Of a DNA stretch of 64,000 nucleotides, positions 29,201-36,950 are shown piece after piece. The notes under the pieces are model-generated. The model did no database searches. It saw only the letters and a program-made list of their open reading frames with translations, and had not been told where the DNA came from. Numbering within the stretch: the stretch's first letter is position 1; each line of letters begins with the position of its first letter. This DNA comes from Flammeovirga kamogawensis. Lineage in GTDB: Bacteria; Bacteroidota; Bacteroidia; Cytophagales; Flammeovirgaceae. A program made the position numbers and the translations under genes. The stretch spans positions 3,077,501 through 3,141,500 of the forward strand of contig NZ_CP076128.1 in the NCBI RefSeq assembly GCF_018736065.1, read 5' to 3'.

Positions 29201-31559
29201 ATTGCTGTGTTGGAATTTCTATTTTGGTTAATCTTCTAACAGGTCTTCCAGATTCATCAAAAACTGTGGTATAAATTTTAGCTTCAAGTAAACCACTATT
29301 TTCATATTTATCATCTATAGAAAATTCTTCTTTAAATAAGCCTTCTACATCTGTTTTTCCTTGTCTTAAATGATCTAAATAAGATAAATCAACTCTACCA
29401 TTTAATGTAAAATTATACTCTTTGTAATCTTTTGGAAGAATTGCTTTTCTACTAAGTGATAAATCAACTTCATAATTTCTATCTGCTGCAGGGGGACCAA
29501 AAAGGTTTACAGCTTTACCATTTAATGAAAATTTATCGTTATTACTTATTTGTTTTTTAGATGTTTCTACTGCAACCTTAATACGATCTGGCATAAAGTC
29601 TTCTACAGATATTTTATGAGATGCTAAAACAATATCATTTGCTGTACTAACCTCTATTCTATAAGCACCTGTTACACCAGCATCCATCAGTTTTACACTC
29701 CCTTCATAAGTCCCTTGATCATTTAAAGTAGCTCTTCTTGATATTAATTCATTACCATCTGGTAAGAATACCTTAACTTTTATTGGTTGATTTGGGGCAG
29801 GGTTCCAGTTATAATCTCTTGTTATTGTTTTAAAATAAACTGTTTCTCCAGGTCTATATAAGTTACGATCACCATAAATATAGGTCATCATACCAGTACT
29901 ATTTAATCGTAAACCACCTACATTAAATCTAGCTGTACTTATTCGTGTTTGATCGTAGTTTATATAATTGAAGTCTGAACCGTTTTTAGCATATACCATC
30001 TTTATATCAAACCCCTTCGCATTTTTTGCTAAATCATCAAATTTCGCAACACCATCACTACCTGTTTTTTGAGTATAAACTTCTTGATTATTTCTACTTA
30101 CTAAAGTTACCTCTACTCCTGATAAAGCAGACGCATCAGCGATTGAATTAGCATAAACTAAAGCACTATTTTTCCCTTCTTTAACTATTAAACCAATGTC
30201 TGATATACTTAAAAGTTTATGTACCGCTAAATATCTTTTTTCAGAGCTTCTTAATTCAATTACATATACTCCCTCAAACTTATTTTCATCTAAAAAATCT
30301 AGTGATAATACTTGATTAATACCAACTGTTTCTAAATCTCTAACAGAAACTTTTGATCTAGAAAATACTTCATCTCCTAATTTATAATATTGAGGACCGT
30401 AATAATAATAATCACTTTCTTGGTAGTTGCTGTTATTATCAAAAAACGATAATAAATTGTTTTTATAGATCTTAAATATTTTGATATCTATCTCTGGTAC
30501 ATTGACTATTCTTAAGTCAACTTCTTTTTTGCCTTTATTTGAAAGATAAATTGACTTTTTGTCTACAAAAGAAATACTCGGAGTCAATTCACCAAAAACA
30601 ACATTTTCTTTGTATTCTTTCTCTAAAGGAGTTCTAAAAACACCTTTTAATTTAGCTGAAATTGTAACATTATAATCCTGACCAGATCTAAAACCTCCAA
30701 CTAGTTGAATTCCATTTTCCTTTTCCTCAACTTCAAAAGATACCTTAGGTGATACTTTAATTAATGATTTAATATTTTTCTCTCTATAAATACCTTGATT
30801 TGTATTGATCAGTATAACATTACTTCCTCCTACTACTTTTGCTTCTATAGATGTAATATCAAATTTTTGTTTCTTAGGTACTATTAGTTCTGATGTATAA
30901 GAAGGCATCGTTATACTACCATTCTTTGTGTTAAGACCTTTATTTATAGATAATTTAATTGAAGTATCTTTTTCACTATTATAATCTAAAAGAGTATAAA
31001 CTACTTTATGATTTATACTATTACTATTCTTTTCAAACTTTAATGCTTGAATACCATTTGTAACTTTTAAAAGTTTTGAAAGTTCATCACTATCAACAGG
31101 GTAATTAAACTCGATACTAATATGAGGAACGGGCTTATTATGATTACCTAACGCCCAACTCACTTGCTTATTTACCACTTTTAATACAGGAGTTGTAAAA
31201 GAATAAATAAGCTCATCCGATGATAAAACAATCCCTTCTTTACTTAATTCATTACTTGATAACTGCAGCACATATTTTGTAGATGGTTTAAAACCTATTT
31301 CTGGAGAGAATACTAATGTGTTTTTAGCAGACCATCTAAACTTTCCTTTAACTTCCGGTTTTATTGTAATGTAAGGTGTATTTACCCATTCATCTGTTTT
31401 TATTTCTCTAGTCTCATTACTAAATGTAAAAGATAAATTTTGCTGTACTTCTACCTCATCTGTAAAGTTTTTATAAATAACTTTAGAGGATTGCTCTGAT
31501 GAACAACCGAAAAATAGAACGAGTAAAAAAAGTTGTTGGCATTGTGTTAGGAACCTCAT
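26193..31559 (-). CDS. Bacterial alpha-2-macroglobulin lipoprotein
   Basis: A 1788-residue periplasmic protease-trapping protein. Residues 1-18 and C19 form a lipoprotein signal (LLVLFFGCSSE), so it is membrane-anchored. Multiple macroglobulin beta domains follow, with the bait region and A2M domain (AYWSGTLKTDDDGKVKFTVDIPEFSGELRVMAVA in outline, about residues 1115-1160). The thioester-containing helical domain has the intact motif YGCVEQ (C about 1330, Q about 1333), able to form the reactive thioester, and ends in a receptor-binding-like domain. In enterobacteria the homologue YfhM is paired with PbpC; here the partner is a BamA-type barrel and no penicillin-binding protein is adjacent. 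It is expected to block foreign proteases that breach the outer membrane. Confidence 0.92.
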   Translation of the reverse strand: MRFLTQCQQLFLLVLFFGCSSEQSSKVIYKNFTDEVEVQQNLSFTFSNETREIKTDEWVNTPYITIKPEVKGKFRWSAKNTLVFSPEIGFKPSTKYVLQLSSNELSKEGIVLSSDELIYSFTTPVLKVVNKQVSWALGNHNKPVPHISIEFNYPVDSDELSKLLKVTNGIQALKFEKNSNSINHKVVYTLLDYNSEKDTSIKLSINKGLNTKNGSITMPSYTSELIVPKKQKFDITSIEAKVVGGSNVILINTNQGIYREKNIKSLIKVSPKVSFEVEEKENGIQLVGGFRSGQDYNVTISAKLKGVFRTPLEKEYKENVVFGELTPSISFVDKKSIYLSNKGKKEVDLRIVNVPEIDIKIFKIYKNNLLSFFDNNSNYQESDYYYYGPQYYKLGDEVFSRSKVSVRDLETVGINQVLSLDFLDENKFEGVYVIELRSSEKRYLAVHKLLSISDIGLIVKEGKNSALVYANSIADASALSGVEVTLVSRNNQEVYTQKTGSDGVAKFDDLAKNAKGFDIKMVYAKNGSDFNYINYDQTRISTARFNVGGLRLNSTGMMTYIYGDRNLYRPGETVYFKTITRDYNWNPAPNQPIKVKVFLPDGNELISRRATLNDQGTYEGSVKLMDAGVTGAYRIEVSTANDIVLASHKISVEDFMPDRIKVAVETSKKQISNNDKFSLNGKAVNLFGPPAADRNYEVDLSLSRKAILPKDYKEYNFTLNGRVDLSYLDHLRQGKTDVEGLFKEEFSIDDKYENSGLLEAKIYTTVFDESGRPVRRLTKIEIPTQQYFIGIKNDDWYVKTKSKVKLPIIAVNKNMKVANNAKVIVKLIRYEWQSVMESTYNGRYRYVSRKKAIPVSTKNINISGEKAYFSFIPEISGEYEVQIKLPGASNYVNKRYYAYGWGETTNSAFEVDKEGRVTIEPEKTVYNIGDKAKVLFKTPFKGKMLVTIEQDEVVSYQIINTDNKSASIEIPIEDEHLPNIFITATLIKGAKDNALPLTVAHGFVPLKVTSPKRKIDLRIDAPTNSRSRKSQTIEVTSGNGEEDIEVTVAVVDEGILQIKNYITPNPFNFFYQNRALNVETYNIYPKMMQFKQQANSFGSDMANLGARANPMINNRVNLVAYWSGTLKTDDDGKVKFTVDIPEFSGELRVMAVAIKGNAFGTAETKMKVKDPLVISTSLPRFLSPKDKNEASIMLANTTDKSVDVKTSLAIEGALSVENTQLETVKIPANSEKIINFTLKADNTIGTGKVTVIAHALNEDFISETNINVRPSTSLLKSSGENVIQANQSKSIDLKEDYIKSSIKGKLWLSKSPMMQFAKSLNYLIRYPYGCVEQTTSAVFPQLYLGDLANTLNKGIHSNKSDFYINEAIRKLQSMQMYNGGLSYWQGGSYVSYYGSAYAAHFLLEAKNKGYEVDQKVVNKLLDYLLQNVKKKNKVTYTYYNSRNERTSRTYADKTTFYALYILAEAGKADIPTMNYYKKNSSLVPKDSKYVLAASYLRVGDQKSYRLLLPKSFGVSKSESEFGGSFSSFIRDQALALNVLLSTDPKNAQIGVLSKELTESMKSKEWMSTQERAFGLLALGKLAQKASAQNVKAVILADGNTVAEFDNDDLSLTKEVLGREIVIKVTGNGQLYYFWEIEGLNASGRYPEEDKKLKVRRTYYDRDGKALSTSSFKQNDLIIVGITLQSDGRNIENVVVTDMLPAGFEIENPRLGDVPGMGWTKSKASIPQHVDFRDDRVHFFTTANKKVKTYFYVVRAVSKGTFKVGPVSADAMYNGAYHSYNGARTIVVE

Positions 31560-31609
31560 TTTGCTTATTGGTGTCTTAGTTTAGATTTTGATTAATCAAA
31601 AATAATTAA

Positions 31610-31640
31610 AAAAAGCCATATCAAATTGATATGGCTTATA
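31610..31640 (-). terminator. Intrinsic terminator of the gldN gene
   Basis: AAGCCATATCAA pairs with TTGATATGGCTT around a single-base loop, with an A-run on the left that reads as a T-run on the minus strand. It separates gldN from the alpha-2-macroglobulin gene. Confidence 0.85.
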
Positions 31641-31657
31641 GTATTTTGTTGTTCTTT

Positions 31658-32506
31658 TTAGTATTCCCAAAGAAGTGCTTCATACTCCATTAGTTTATAA
31701 ACAGCTTCTTGAGATTGATACAAAGATCGTTTGTCATTTCCATACATCATAATGATTGAATTATCTTGAGGGTTTTCAAACTTTATTAATCTGCCGTCAT
31801 ACAATTCTAGAGCAAAAGCATCACCTAAGTTTCTATGCTGAGCAGGGTTATAACTGTTATACCATATTGCAGATGGATCATCTATTAATTTACCATCTTC
31901 TCCTTTTAAGTGAAATACCATTTCATTTAATTCTCTAAATGAGAAAGAACCTAATACAATATCAATTCCTTTTGGATTTTCTGAAGCAGGAATAATTAAA
32001 TTTACTGCTACTAAATCTGAATACATCTTAGATCTTCTTTTATCAAAGATTCTATCCACTTTTAATTCTATTGCCCATAAACGATCTGCAGAATATTCAT
32101 CACCTGGTTTTTGTCCAGAATCATTTGCAGATTTATTACCATTTAAATCACCCCAAGCGGCATCGTCGTCGTCATAATCAGTATCCGATATTGTTTGAGG
32201 AATAATTAAACGACTAAGGAATTCTTGTTTTGATATTCTTGTTTCTAAAGTATCACTAGCAAATGGAACAATTTTATCATTTTTTACAGCATCAATAATC
32301 ACTTTTGTGATCTCATGATTTTTAGAGAAAAATCCATAATTAGCTTTTGTCTGAAGATTTACTCTAAACCACAAAGATTTTTTCCACATTACCTCATATT
32401 TCTGAATATCCATCATAGAGTGTGGGTTTGTCATTGTATCAGGTGCTTGAGCAAGTACCGATATACTTATAAATAATAAGCAAATCAATAATTTATATGT
32501 TTTCAT
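31658..32506 (-). CDS. gldN: Gliding motility/type IX secretion protein GldN
   Basis: A GldN/PorN family protein of 282 residues from MKTYKLLICL; a start four codons upstream is possible. Residues 1-19 form a signal peptide (ending VLAQ). The family core is recognisable: KYEVMWKKSLWFRVNLQTK, RLWAIELKVDRIFDKRRSKM and AVYKLMEYEALLWEY. In characterised species GldN/PorN forms, with GldK/PorK, the periplasmic ring of the type IX secretion system associated with the outer membrane. Usually gldK, gldL, gldM and gldN form one operon. Here the gene stands alone between two terminators, so it may be a paralogue or part of a dispersed system. Confidence 0.9.
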   Translation of the reverse strand: MKTYKLLICLLFISISVLAQAPDTMTNPHSMMDIQKYEVMWKKSLWFRVNLQTKANYGFFSKNHEITKVIIDAVKNDKIVPFASDTLETRISKQEFLSRLIIPQTISDTDYDDDDAAWGDLNGNKSANDSGQKPGDEYSADRLWAIELKVDRIFDKRRSKMYSDLVAVNLIIPASENPKGIDIVLGSFSFRELNEMVFHLKGEDGKLIDDPSAIWYNSYNPAQHRNLGDAFALELYDGRLIKFENPQDNSIIMMYGNDKRSLYQSQEAVYKLMEYEALLWEY

Positions 32507-32675
32507 TATTTGTTGCATAATGGAATAATATCAAGGATTATTTATTTTCAGTTACTACATCACTTAAAAATATCATGCCATATTCTTAAAGTTCTTATGT
32601 TAGCAGTACATACAAATATCGAGAATATTAAAAATCATTTAGCTATTAATGTAAGTTTTATAGTACCTAAGTAAT

Positions 32676-32716
32676 AAAAAAAGCACCTTAAAGAATAAAC
32701 TTTAAGGTGCTTTAAA
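32676..32716 (-). terminator. Intrinsic terminator of the DUF349/RGG gene
   Basis: AAAGCACCTTAAAG pairs with CTTTAAGGTGCTTT (14 bp, no mismatch) and the minus strand continues into TTTTATTAC. Confidence 0.88.
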
Positions 32717-32732
32717 TATTTAATAATGTGAA

Positions 32733-34619
32733 TTACATTGCTAACAATTTATCCTCTAATTTCTTAAGGATACGTTGTTTTGTTTTCAACTTATTCACAT
32801 AGTTGTTACGTTCTTGGTATAAAGCGTAATTCTCCGTGTTTTGTTCCGTAGTAGACGAAGACAAAATTGAAGAATATTTGGCATTAAACTCAAATAACTC
32901 TTGTTCATCTTTACGAATAGATTCTCTTAAGATGTCAAGTTTGATTTTCAATTGCTCAAAATCAGATAAGCTATATAAATCTGGCTCCTCATTTTTTGCT
33001 GTACGCTCTAAGAAGTGACTCTCAAAGATTTCGTTACAAACAATACGGAAACGTAAATTCATTTCTTTATCTTCTTGAGAAGGCTCTTTACCTAAAGATT
33101 TCCATCCATTTTGCAATTGCTTAATATTTGCAATGTTAAAAGGAGCACCATCTGTTAAGTATCTTTCTGCAGTCTCTAGTAAATCTTTTTTAGATTCTTG
33201 AGGAGCTCCAGCTGAACCACCCATATCTCTTGTACTATAAGCAGGACGATCACTACCATAACTTTCACGTTGTTGGTAACTTCCGCGTTGTTGGTAACTA
33301 CCACGTTCTCCACCACTACTACGTTGTTGGTATCCACCGCGATCTCCACCACTTTGCTGACCGTAGCCACCACGTTGTTGGTAACCACCACGTTCTCCAC
33401 CACTACTACGTTGTTGGTATCCGCCGCGATCTCCACCGCTTTGTTGACCATAACCACCGCGTTGTTGGTATCCGCCGCGATCTCCACCGCCTTGTTGACC
33501 ATAACCGCCGCGTTGTTGGTATCCGCCGCGATCTCCACCGCCTTGTTGGCCGTAACCGCCGCGTTGTTGGTAACCACCGCGATCTCCACCGCCTTGTTGG
33601 CCGTAACCGCCGCGTTGTTGGTATCCGCCGCGATCTCCACCGCCTTGTTGACCGTAACCGCCGCGTTGTTGGTATCCGCCGCGATCTCCACCGCCTTGTT
33701 GACCATAACCGCCGCGTTGTTGACCATAACCACCACCACGTTGTTGGTAACCGCCACCTTGTTGACCGTATCCACCACGTTGTTGACCATAACCACCACG
33801 ATCTCCACCGCGTTGTTGACCGTATCCTCCACCTAATGAGTTGAAGAATTTAGCAGTTTCACGTTTGAAATCGTTACCCAAGAATCCCATTTTCTTTTTA
33901 GGAACTTGACCAACATTTCGCCATTCTTGCTGTATATCTTTAACAGCTTGAACGTGATCATCTCCTCCACCTTGACGATTAATTCGTCTTACTTTAATAA
34001 GTAAAGCTTCGTACTGATCAATATATTGTTCATGAAGTTCATTTTGCTCTCTAAAGAATTCTGTTCTTGCTTGATAGAATTCATCCATGTAAGCATTAAA
34101 CTTCTCAGAAAGTTCTTCTTCTTCTTCTTTGATTGCAGAACCGGTTTTAATCCAGTTCATTTTAATTTCTTTGAAACGTAGAGATGCTTCTTTCCAATCT
34201 TGGCTACCTTTCCAATCTTCTGCTTCTTTTAATAAAGCTTGCTTAATTTCAAGGTTCTTATCTCTATTGATAGCAATGTACTCGTTGATTTCATCCTCTA
34301 ATACATTGATAATTTCGTATAGTTTAGTAAAATCGCCTAAACCATTAAATGAAGCTAGATAAGTTCTCATGTGAATGAGCTTCATTAGGAAAGAACCTTT
34401 ATTCTCTGCAGTATGAACAGCATCTTGTACAGCCAATACTTTGTCTGTAACCATTGTGAATCTGTCTACAAAATATTGTAAACTTTCTTCGTCGCTTTCT
34501 CTTACTACACCGATTTCTCTGTCTTTAAAATCGTAATACCCTCGTAGAAATACTTTACCATCTTGTACATATCCGTACTCTGTAATGTTCTTGTGCTCGA
34601 TAATTTGGGAATCTGACAT
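32733..34619 (-). CDS. DUF349-like helical protein interrupted by an RGG/YGQQ low-complexity repeat
   Basis: A 628-residue cytoplasmic protein. The N-terminal 260 residues are helical and contain DUF349-type segments, for example WKEASLRFKEIKMNWIKTGS (about 142-161) and DIQQEWRNVGQVPKKK (about 228-243). Residues about 262-465 are a glycine, glutamine, arginine and tyrosine repeat whose main unit is YGQQGGGDRGGYQQRGG (17 residues, five exact copies, two with serine variants and several partial ones). The C-terminal 150 residues return to helical DUF349-like sequence (LQNGWKSLGKEPSQEDKE), so the repeat is inserted between structured parts. RGG and YGQ repeats in eukaryotic FUS and hnRNP proteins bind RNA and phase-separate; a similar role here is an inference. 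It is a single gene with its own terminator. Confidence 0.82.
   Translation of the reverse strand: MSDSQIIEHKNITEYGYVQDGKVFLRGYYDFKDREIGVVRESDEESLQYFVDRFTMVTDKVLAVQDAVHTAENKGSFLMKLIHMRTYLASFNGLGDFTKLYEIINVLEDEINEYIAINRDKNLEIKQALLKEAEDWKGSQDWKEASLRFKEIKMNWIKTGSAIKEEEEELSEKFNAYMDEFYQARTEFFREQNELHEQYIDQYEALLIKVRRINRQGGGDDHVQAVKDIQQEWRNVGQVPKKKMGFLGNDFKRETAKFFNSLGGGYGQQRGGDRGGYGQQRGGYGQQGGGYQQRGGGYGQQRGGYGQQGGGDRGGYQQRGGYGQQGGGDRGGYQQRGGYGQQGGGDRGGYQQRGGYGQQGGGDRGGYQQRGGYGQQGGGDRGGYQQRGGYGQQSGGDRGGYQQRSSGGERGGYQQRGGYGQQSGGDRGGYQQRSSGGERGSYQQRGSYQQRESYGSDRPAYSTRDMGGSAGAPQESKKDLLETAERYLTDGAPFNIANIKQLQNGWKSLGKEPSQEDKEMNLRFRIVCNEIFESHFLERTAKNEEPDLYSLSDFEQLKIKLDILRESIRKDEQELFEFNAKYSSILSSSTTEQNTENYALYQERNNYVNKLKTKQRILKKLEDKLLAM
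33270..33838 (-). repeat. 51-bp tandem repeat array encoding YGQQ/RGG units
   Basis: About seven consecutive 51-bp units are seen between about 33300 and 33700, with shorter irregular units on both sides. Unit copies differ by few bases. The array is much richer in G and C than the surrounding DNA. It is in frame with the gene, and units could be gained or lost without a frameshift. Confidence 0.92.
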
Positions 34620-35080
34620 CGCTATTCGCCTGTTTGGTTTTTAAATGATAATAAAAGTTGTTGATTAAACTTTATAAATAAATTGGTGAAGATATATCCT
34701 TTAATGTTATGCCACCGACATACATTAAAATTGTAAATTATGATCAAAGTTATAATTCTGAAATGATCAATAGTCTTCGATAGTCTCTTACAAACCTAAT
34801 TTTGATAATAAATTCTAATTAATATTTTAATATGTAATCCAATAACTAATTCAATAAATTCAAAGTAATTGAAAGTCAAAAATGAGTGTTAAAAATCAAG
34901 TGATTTATCGCACATTCATTAACGTTCATTTTAATAACTGATTATATATCATGCAATTTGCCACCTTACTTTATTAATTGCAAATTTTTATCAGATATAT
35001 ATCATAATTTGTACATGTATAACTAACTTTCATCTACATTTACGATTTATTGTAGAAATAAGTTCAAAGTATTAATAAAT
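34620..35080. other. Divergent intergenic region between the DUF349/RGG gene and ettA
   Basis: 461 AT-rich bases with no reading frame or RNA that I can support. It should contain promoters in both directions; no exact TAnnTTTG element was found close to either start. Confidence 0.4.
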
Positions 35081-36769
35081 ATGAGTAATAATAATGAAAC
35101 TGTCATCTTCTCGATGGCTGGTGTTACAAAGGTATATCCTCCTAATAAACAGGTATTAAAAAATATATATCTTTCTTTTTTCTATGGTGCCAAAATTGGT
35201 GTTCTAGGTCTAAATGGATCCGGTAAATCTTCTTTACTTCGTATTATTGCTGGAGTAGATAAAGAGTATAGAGGTGAAGTTGTTTTCTCTCAAGGATATA
35301 GCATTGGTTATTTAGAGCAAGAACCGCTTTTAGATCCAGAAAAAACCGTTAAACAAGTTGTACAAGAAGGTGCTCAGGAAACTGTAGATTTACTTCAAGA
35401 GTTTGAAGAAATAAATTTAAAATTTGCAGAACCGGAAATATTAGATGATCCGGATGCAATGAATAAACTCATAGAACGTCAAGGAGAGGTTCAAGAGAAA
35501 TTAGATAACCTTGACGCTTGGGAATTAGACAGTAAACTTGACCGCGCAATGGATGCTCTTCGTTGTCCTCCAGAAGATCAAAAAATTAGTGTATTATCTG
35601 GTGGTGAAAAACGTAGAGTTGCATTATGTAGACTTCTTCTTCAAGCCCCAGATGTACTCTTATTAGATGAGCCTACCAACCACTTAGATGCTGAATCTGT
35701 ATATTGGTTAGAGCAACATTTACAACAATATAAAGGTACTGTAATTGCAGTAACTCACGATCGTTATTTCTTAGATAACGTTGCTGGATGGATTCTTGAA
35801 TTAGATCGTGGAGAAGGTATTCCTTGGAAAGGTAATTACTCTTCATGGTTAGATCAAAAACAAAAACGTCTAGCAAAAGAAGATAAACAAGAAACTAAAC
35901 GTCAGAAGACACTTGAAAGAGAATTAGAATGGATTAAAATGACTCCCAAAGGACGTCATGCTAAACAAAAAGCTCGTTTAAGTTCTTACGAATCTCTATT
36001 GAATGAAGATACTAAAGAGAAAGAAGCTCAATTAGAAATCTTTATTCCTGCAGGCCCTCGTTTAGGATCAAAAGTAATTGAAGCTAAAGGTGTTTCTATG
36101 GCTTTTGATGATAAAGTTCTTTACGAAGATCTTAATTTCACTTTACCTCAAGGTGGTATTGTTGGTATTGTTGGACCAAACGGTGTTGGTAAAACAACCC
36201 TATTCAAATTAATTACAGGACAGTTAAAACCATTGTCTGGTACTTTTGATGTTGGAGAAACTGTAGAGATTGGCTATATCGATCAAGAACATAATGATAT
36301 TGATAAAACCAAAACAGTATGGGAAACAATTTCTGGAGGTAATGAATTAATGGAAATTGATGGACGTCAAGTTAATTCTAGAGCTTATGTTTCTAAGTTT
36401 AACTTTGCAGGTAATGATCAAAATAAAAAAGTAGGTGATTTATCTGGAGGTATGCGTAACAGAGTACAATTAGCCATGACCCTTAAAAAAGGTGCTAACT
36501 TATTATTACTTGATGAGCCTACCAACGATTTAGACGTAAATACAATGCGTTCTCTAGAAGAAGCATTAGAAAATTTTGCGGGTTGTGCAGTAATTATTTC
36601 TCACGACCGTTGGTTCTTAGATAGATTAGCAACTCACTTATTAGTATTTGAAGGTGAATCTAGTGTAAGATACTTTGAAGGTAACTTCTCTGAATATGAA
36701 GCAAAAAGAAGGGAAGAAGTTGGAGATACGACACCAAAAAGATTGAAATATAAAAAATTGACAAAATAA
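35081..36769 (+). CDS. ettA: Energy-dependent translational throttle protein EttA (ABC-F)
   Basis: An ABC-F ATPase of 562 residues that binds the ribosomal E site and gates translation according to ATP level. Two ABC domains are present: Walker A GLNGSGKSS with signature LSGGEKRRVALCR, and Walker A GPNGVGKTT with signature LSGGMRNRVQLAM. The arm insertion of EttA is present in the first domain (about residues 95-140) and the interdomain linker contains KQKRLAKEDKQETKRQKTLERELEW (outline, about 265-290). Both Walker B motifs read LLLDEPTN. The length and the N-terminal start VIFSMAGVTKVYPP fit the family closely. It is followed by a terminator. Confidence 0.95.
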   Translation: MSNNNETVIFSMAGVTKVYPPNKQVLKNIYLSFFYGAKIGVLGLNGSGKSSLLRIIAGVDKEYRGEVVFSQGYSIGYLEQEPLLDPEKTVKQVVQEGAQETVDLLQEFEEINLKFAEPEILDDPDAMNKLIERQGEVQEKLDNLDAWELDSKLDRAMDALRCPPEDQKISVLSGGEKRRVALCRLLLQAPDVLLLDEPTNHLDAESVYWLEQHLQQYKGTVIAVTHDRYFLDNVAGWILELDRGEGIPWKGNYSSWLDQKQKRLAKEDKQETKRQKTLERELEWIKMTPKGRHAKQKARLSSYESLLNEDTKEKEAQLEIFIPAGPRLGSKVIEAKGVSMAFDDKVLYEDLNFTLPQGGIVGIVGPNGVGKTTLFKLITGQLKPLSGTFDVGETVEIGYIDQEHNDIDKTKTVWETISGGNELMEIDGRQVNSRAYVSKFNFAGNDQNKKVGDLSGGMRNRVQLAMTLKKGANLLLLDEPTNDLDVNTMRSLEEALENFAGCAVIISHDRWFLDRLATHLLVFEGESSVRYFEGNFSEYEAKRREEVGDTTPKRLKYKKLTK

Positions 36770-36789
36770 TTTTTTATTAAACAACTCTA

Positions 36790-36837
36790 AAAAGATGCTT
36801 CTTTTACTGTTTATTAGTAGAAGAAGCATTTTTTTTC
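36790..36837 (+). terminator. Intrinsic terminator of ettA
   Basis: ATGCTTCTT (36795-36803) pairs with AAGAAGCAT (36821-36829), followed by a run of T. Confidence 0.85.
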
Positions 36838-36851
36838 AACTGAAAAGACGT

Positions 36852-36859
36852 TATTTTTG
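36852..36859 (+). promoter_or_regulatory. Possible mutL promoter -7 element
   Basis: TATTTTTG fits TAnnTTTG, about 90 bases before the mutL start. No clear -33 partner is seen. Confidence 0.35.
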
Positions 36860-36950
36860 TAATTCCGGTAAGATTAATTTTTATTGGATATTCACAATAA
36901 AAAAGATTAAGGTGCTATCTTTAAAAAGTAGCATTTTATAAAAAGAAAGT

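Noticed and set aside
33270-33838. CRISPR array or mobile repeat
   Set aside because: The units are directly adjacent without unique spacers and stay in frame within a gene, so this is a protein-coding tandem repeat.
33176-33844. Long open frames on the other frames of both strands across the RGG/YGQQ repeat
   Set aside because: They are by-products of the 51-bp repeat, which lacks stop codons in several frames. Their translations are low-complexity (for example runs of NNAV or HHRVVG) and they overlap a well-supported gene.
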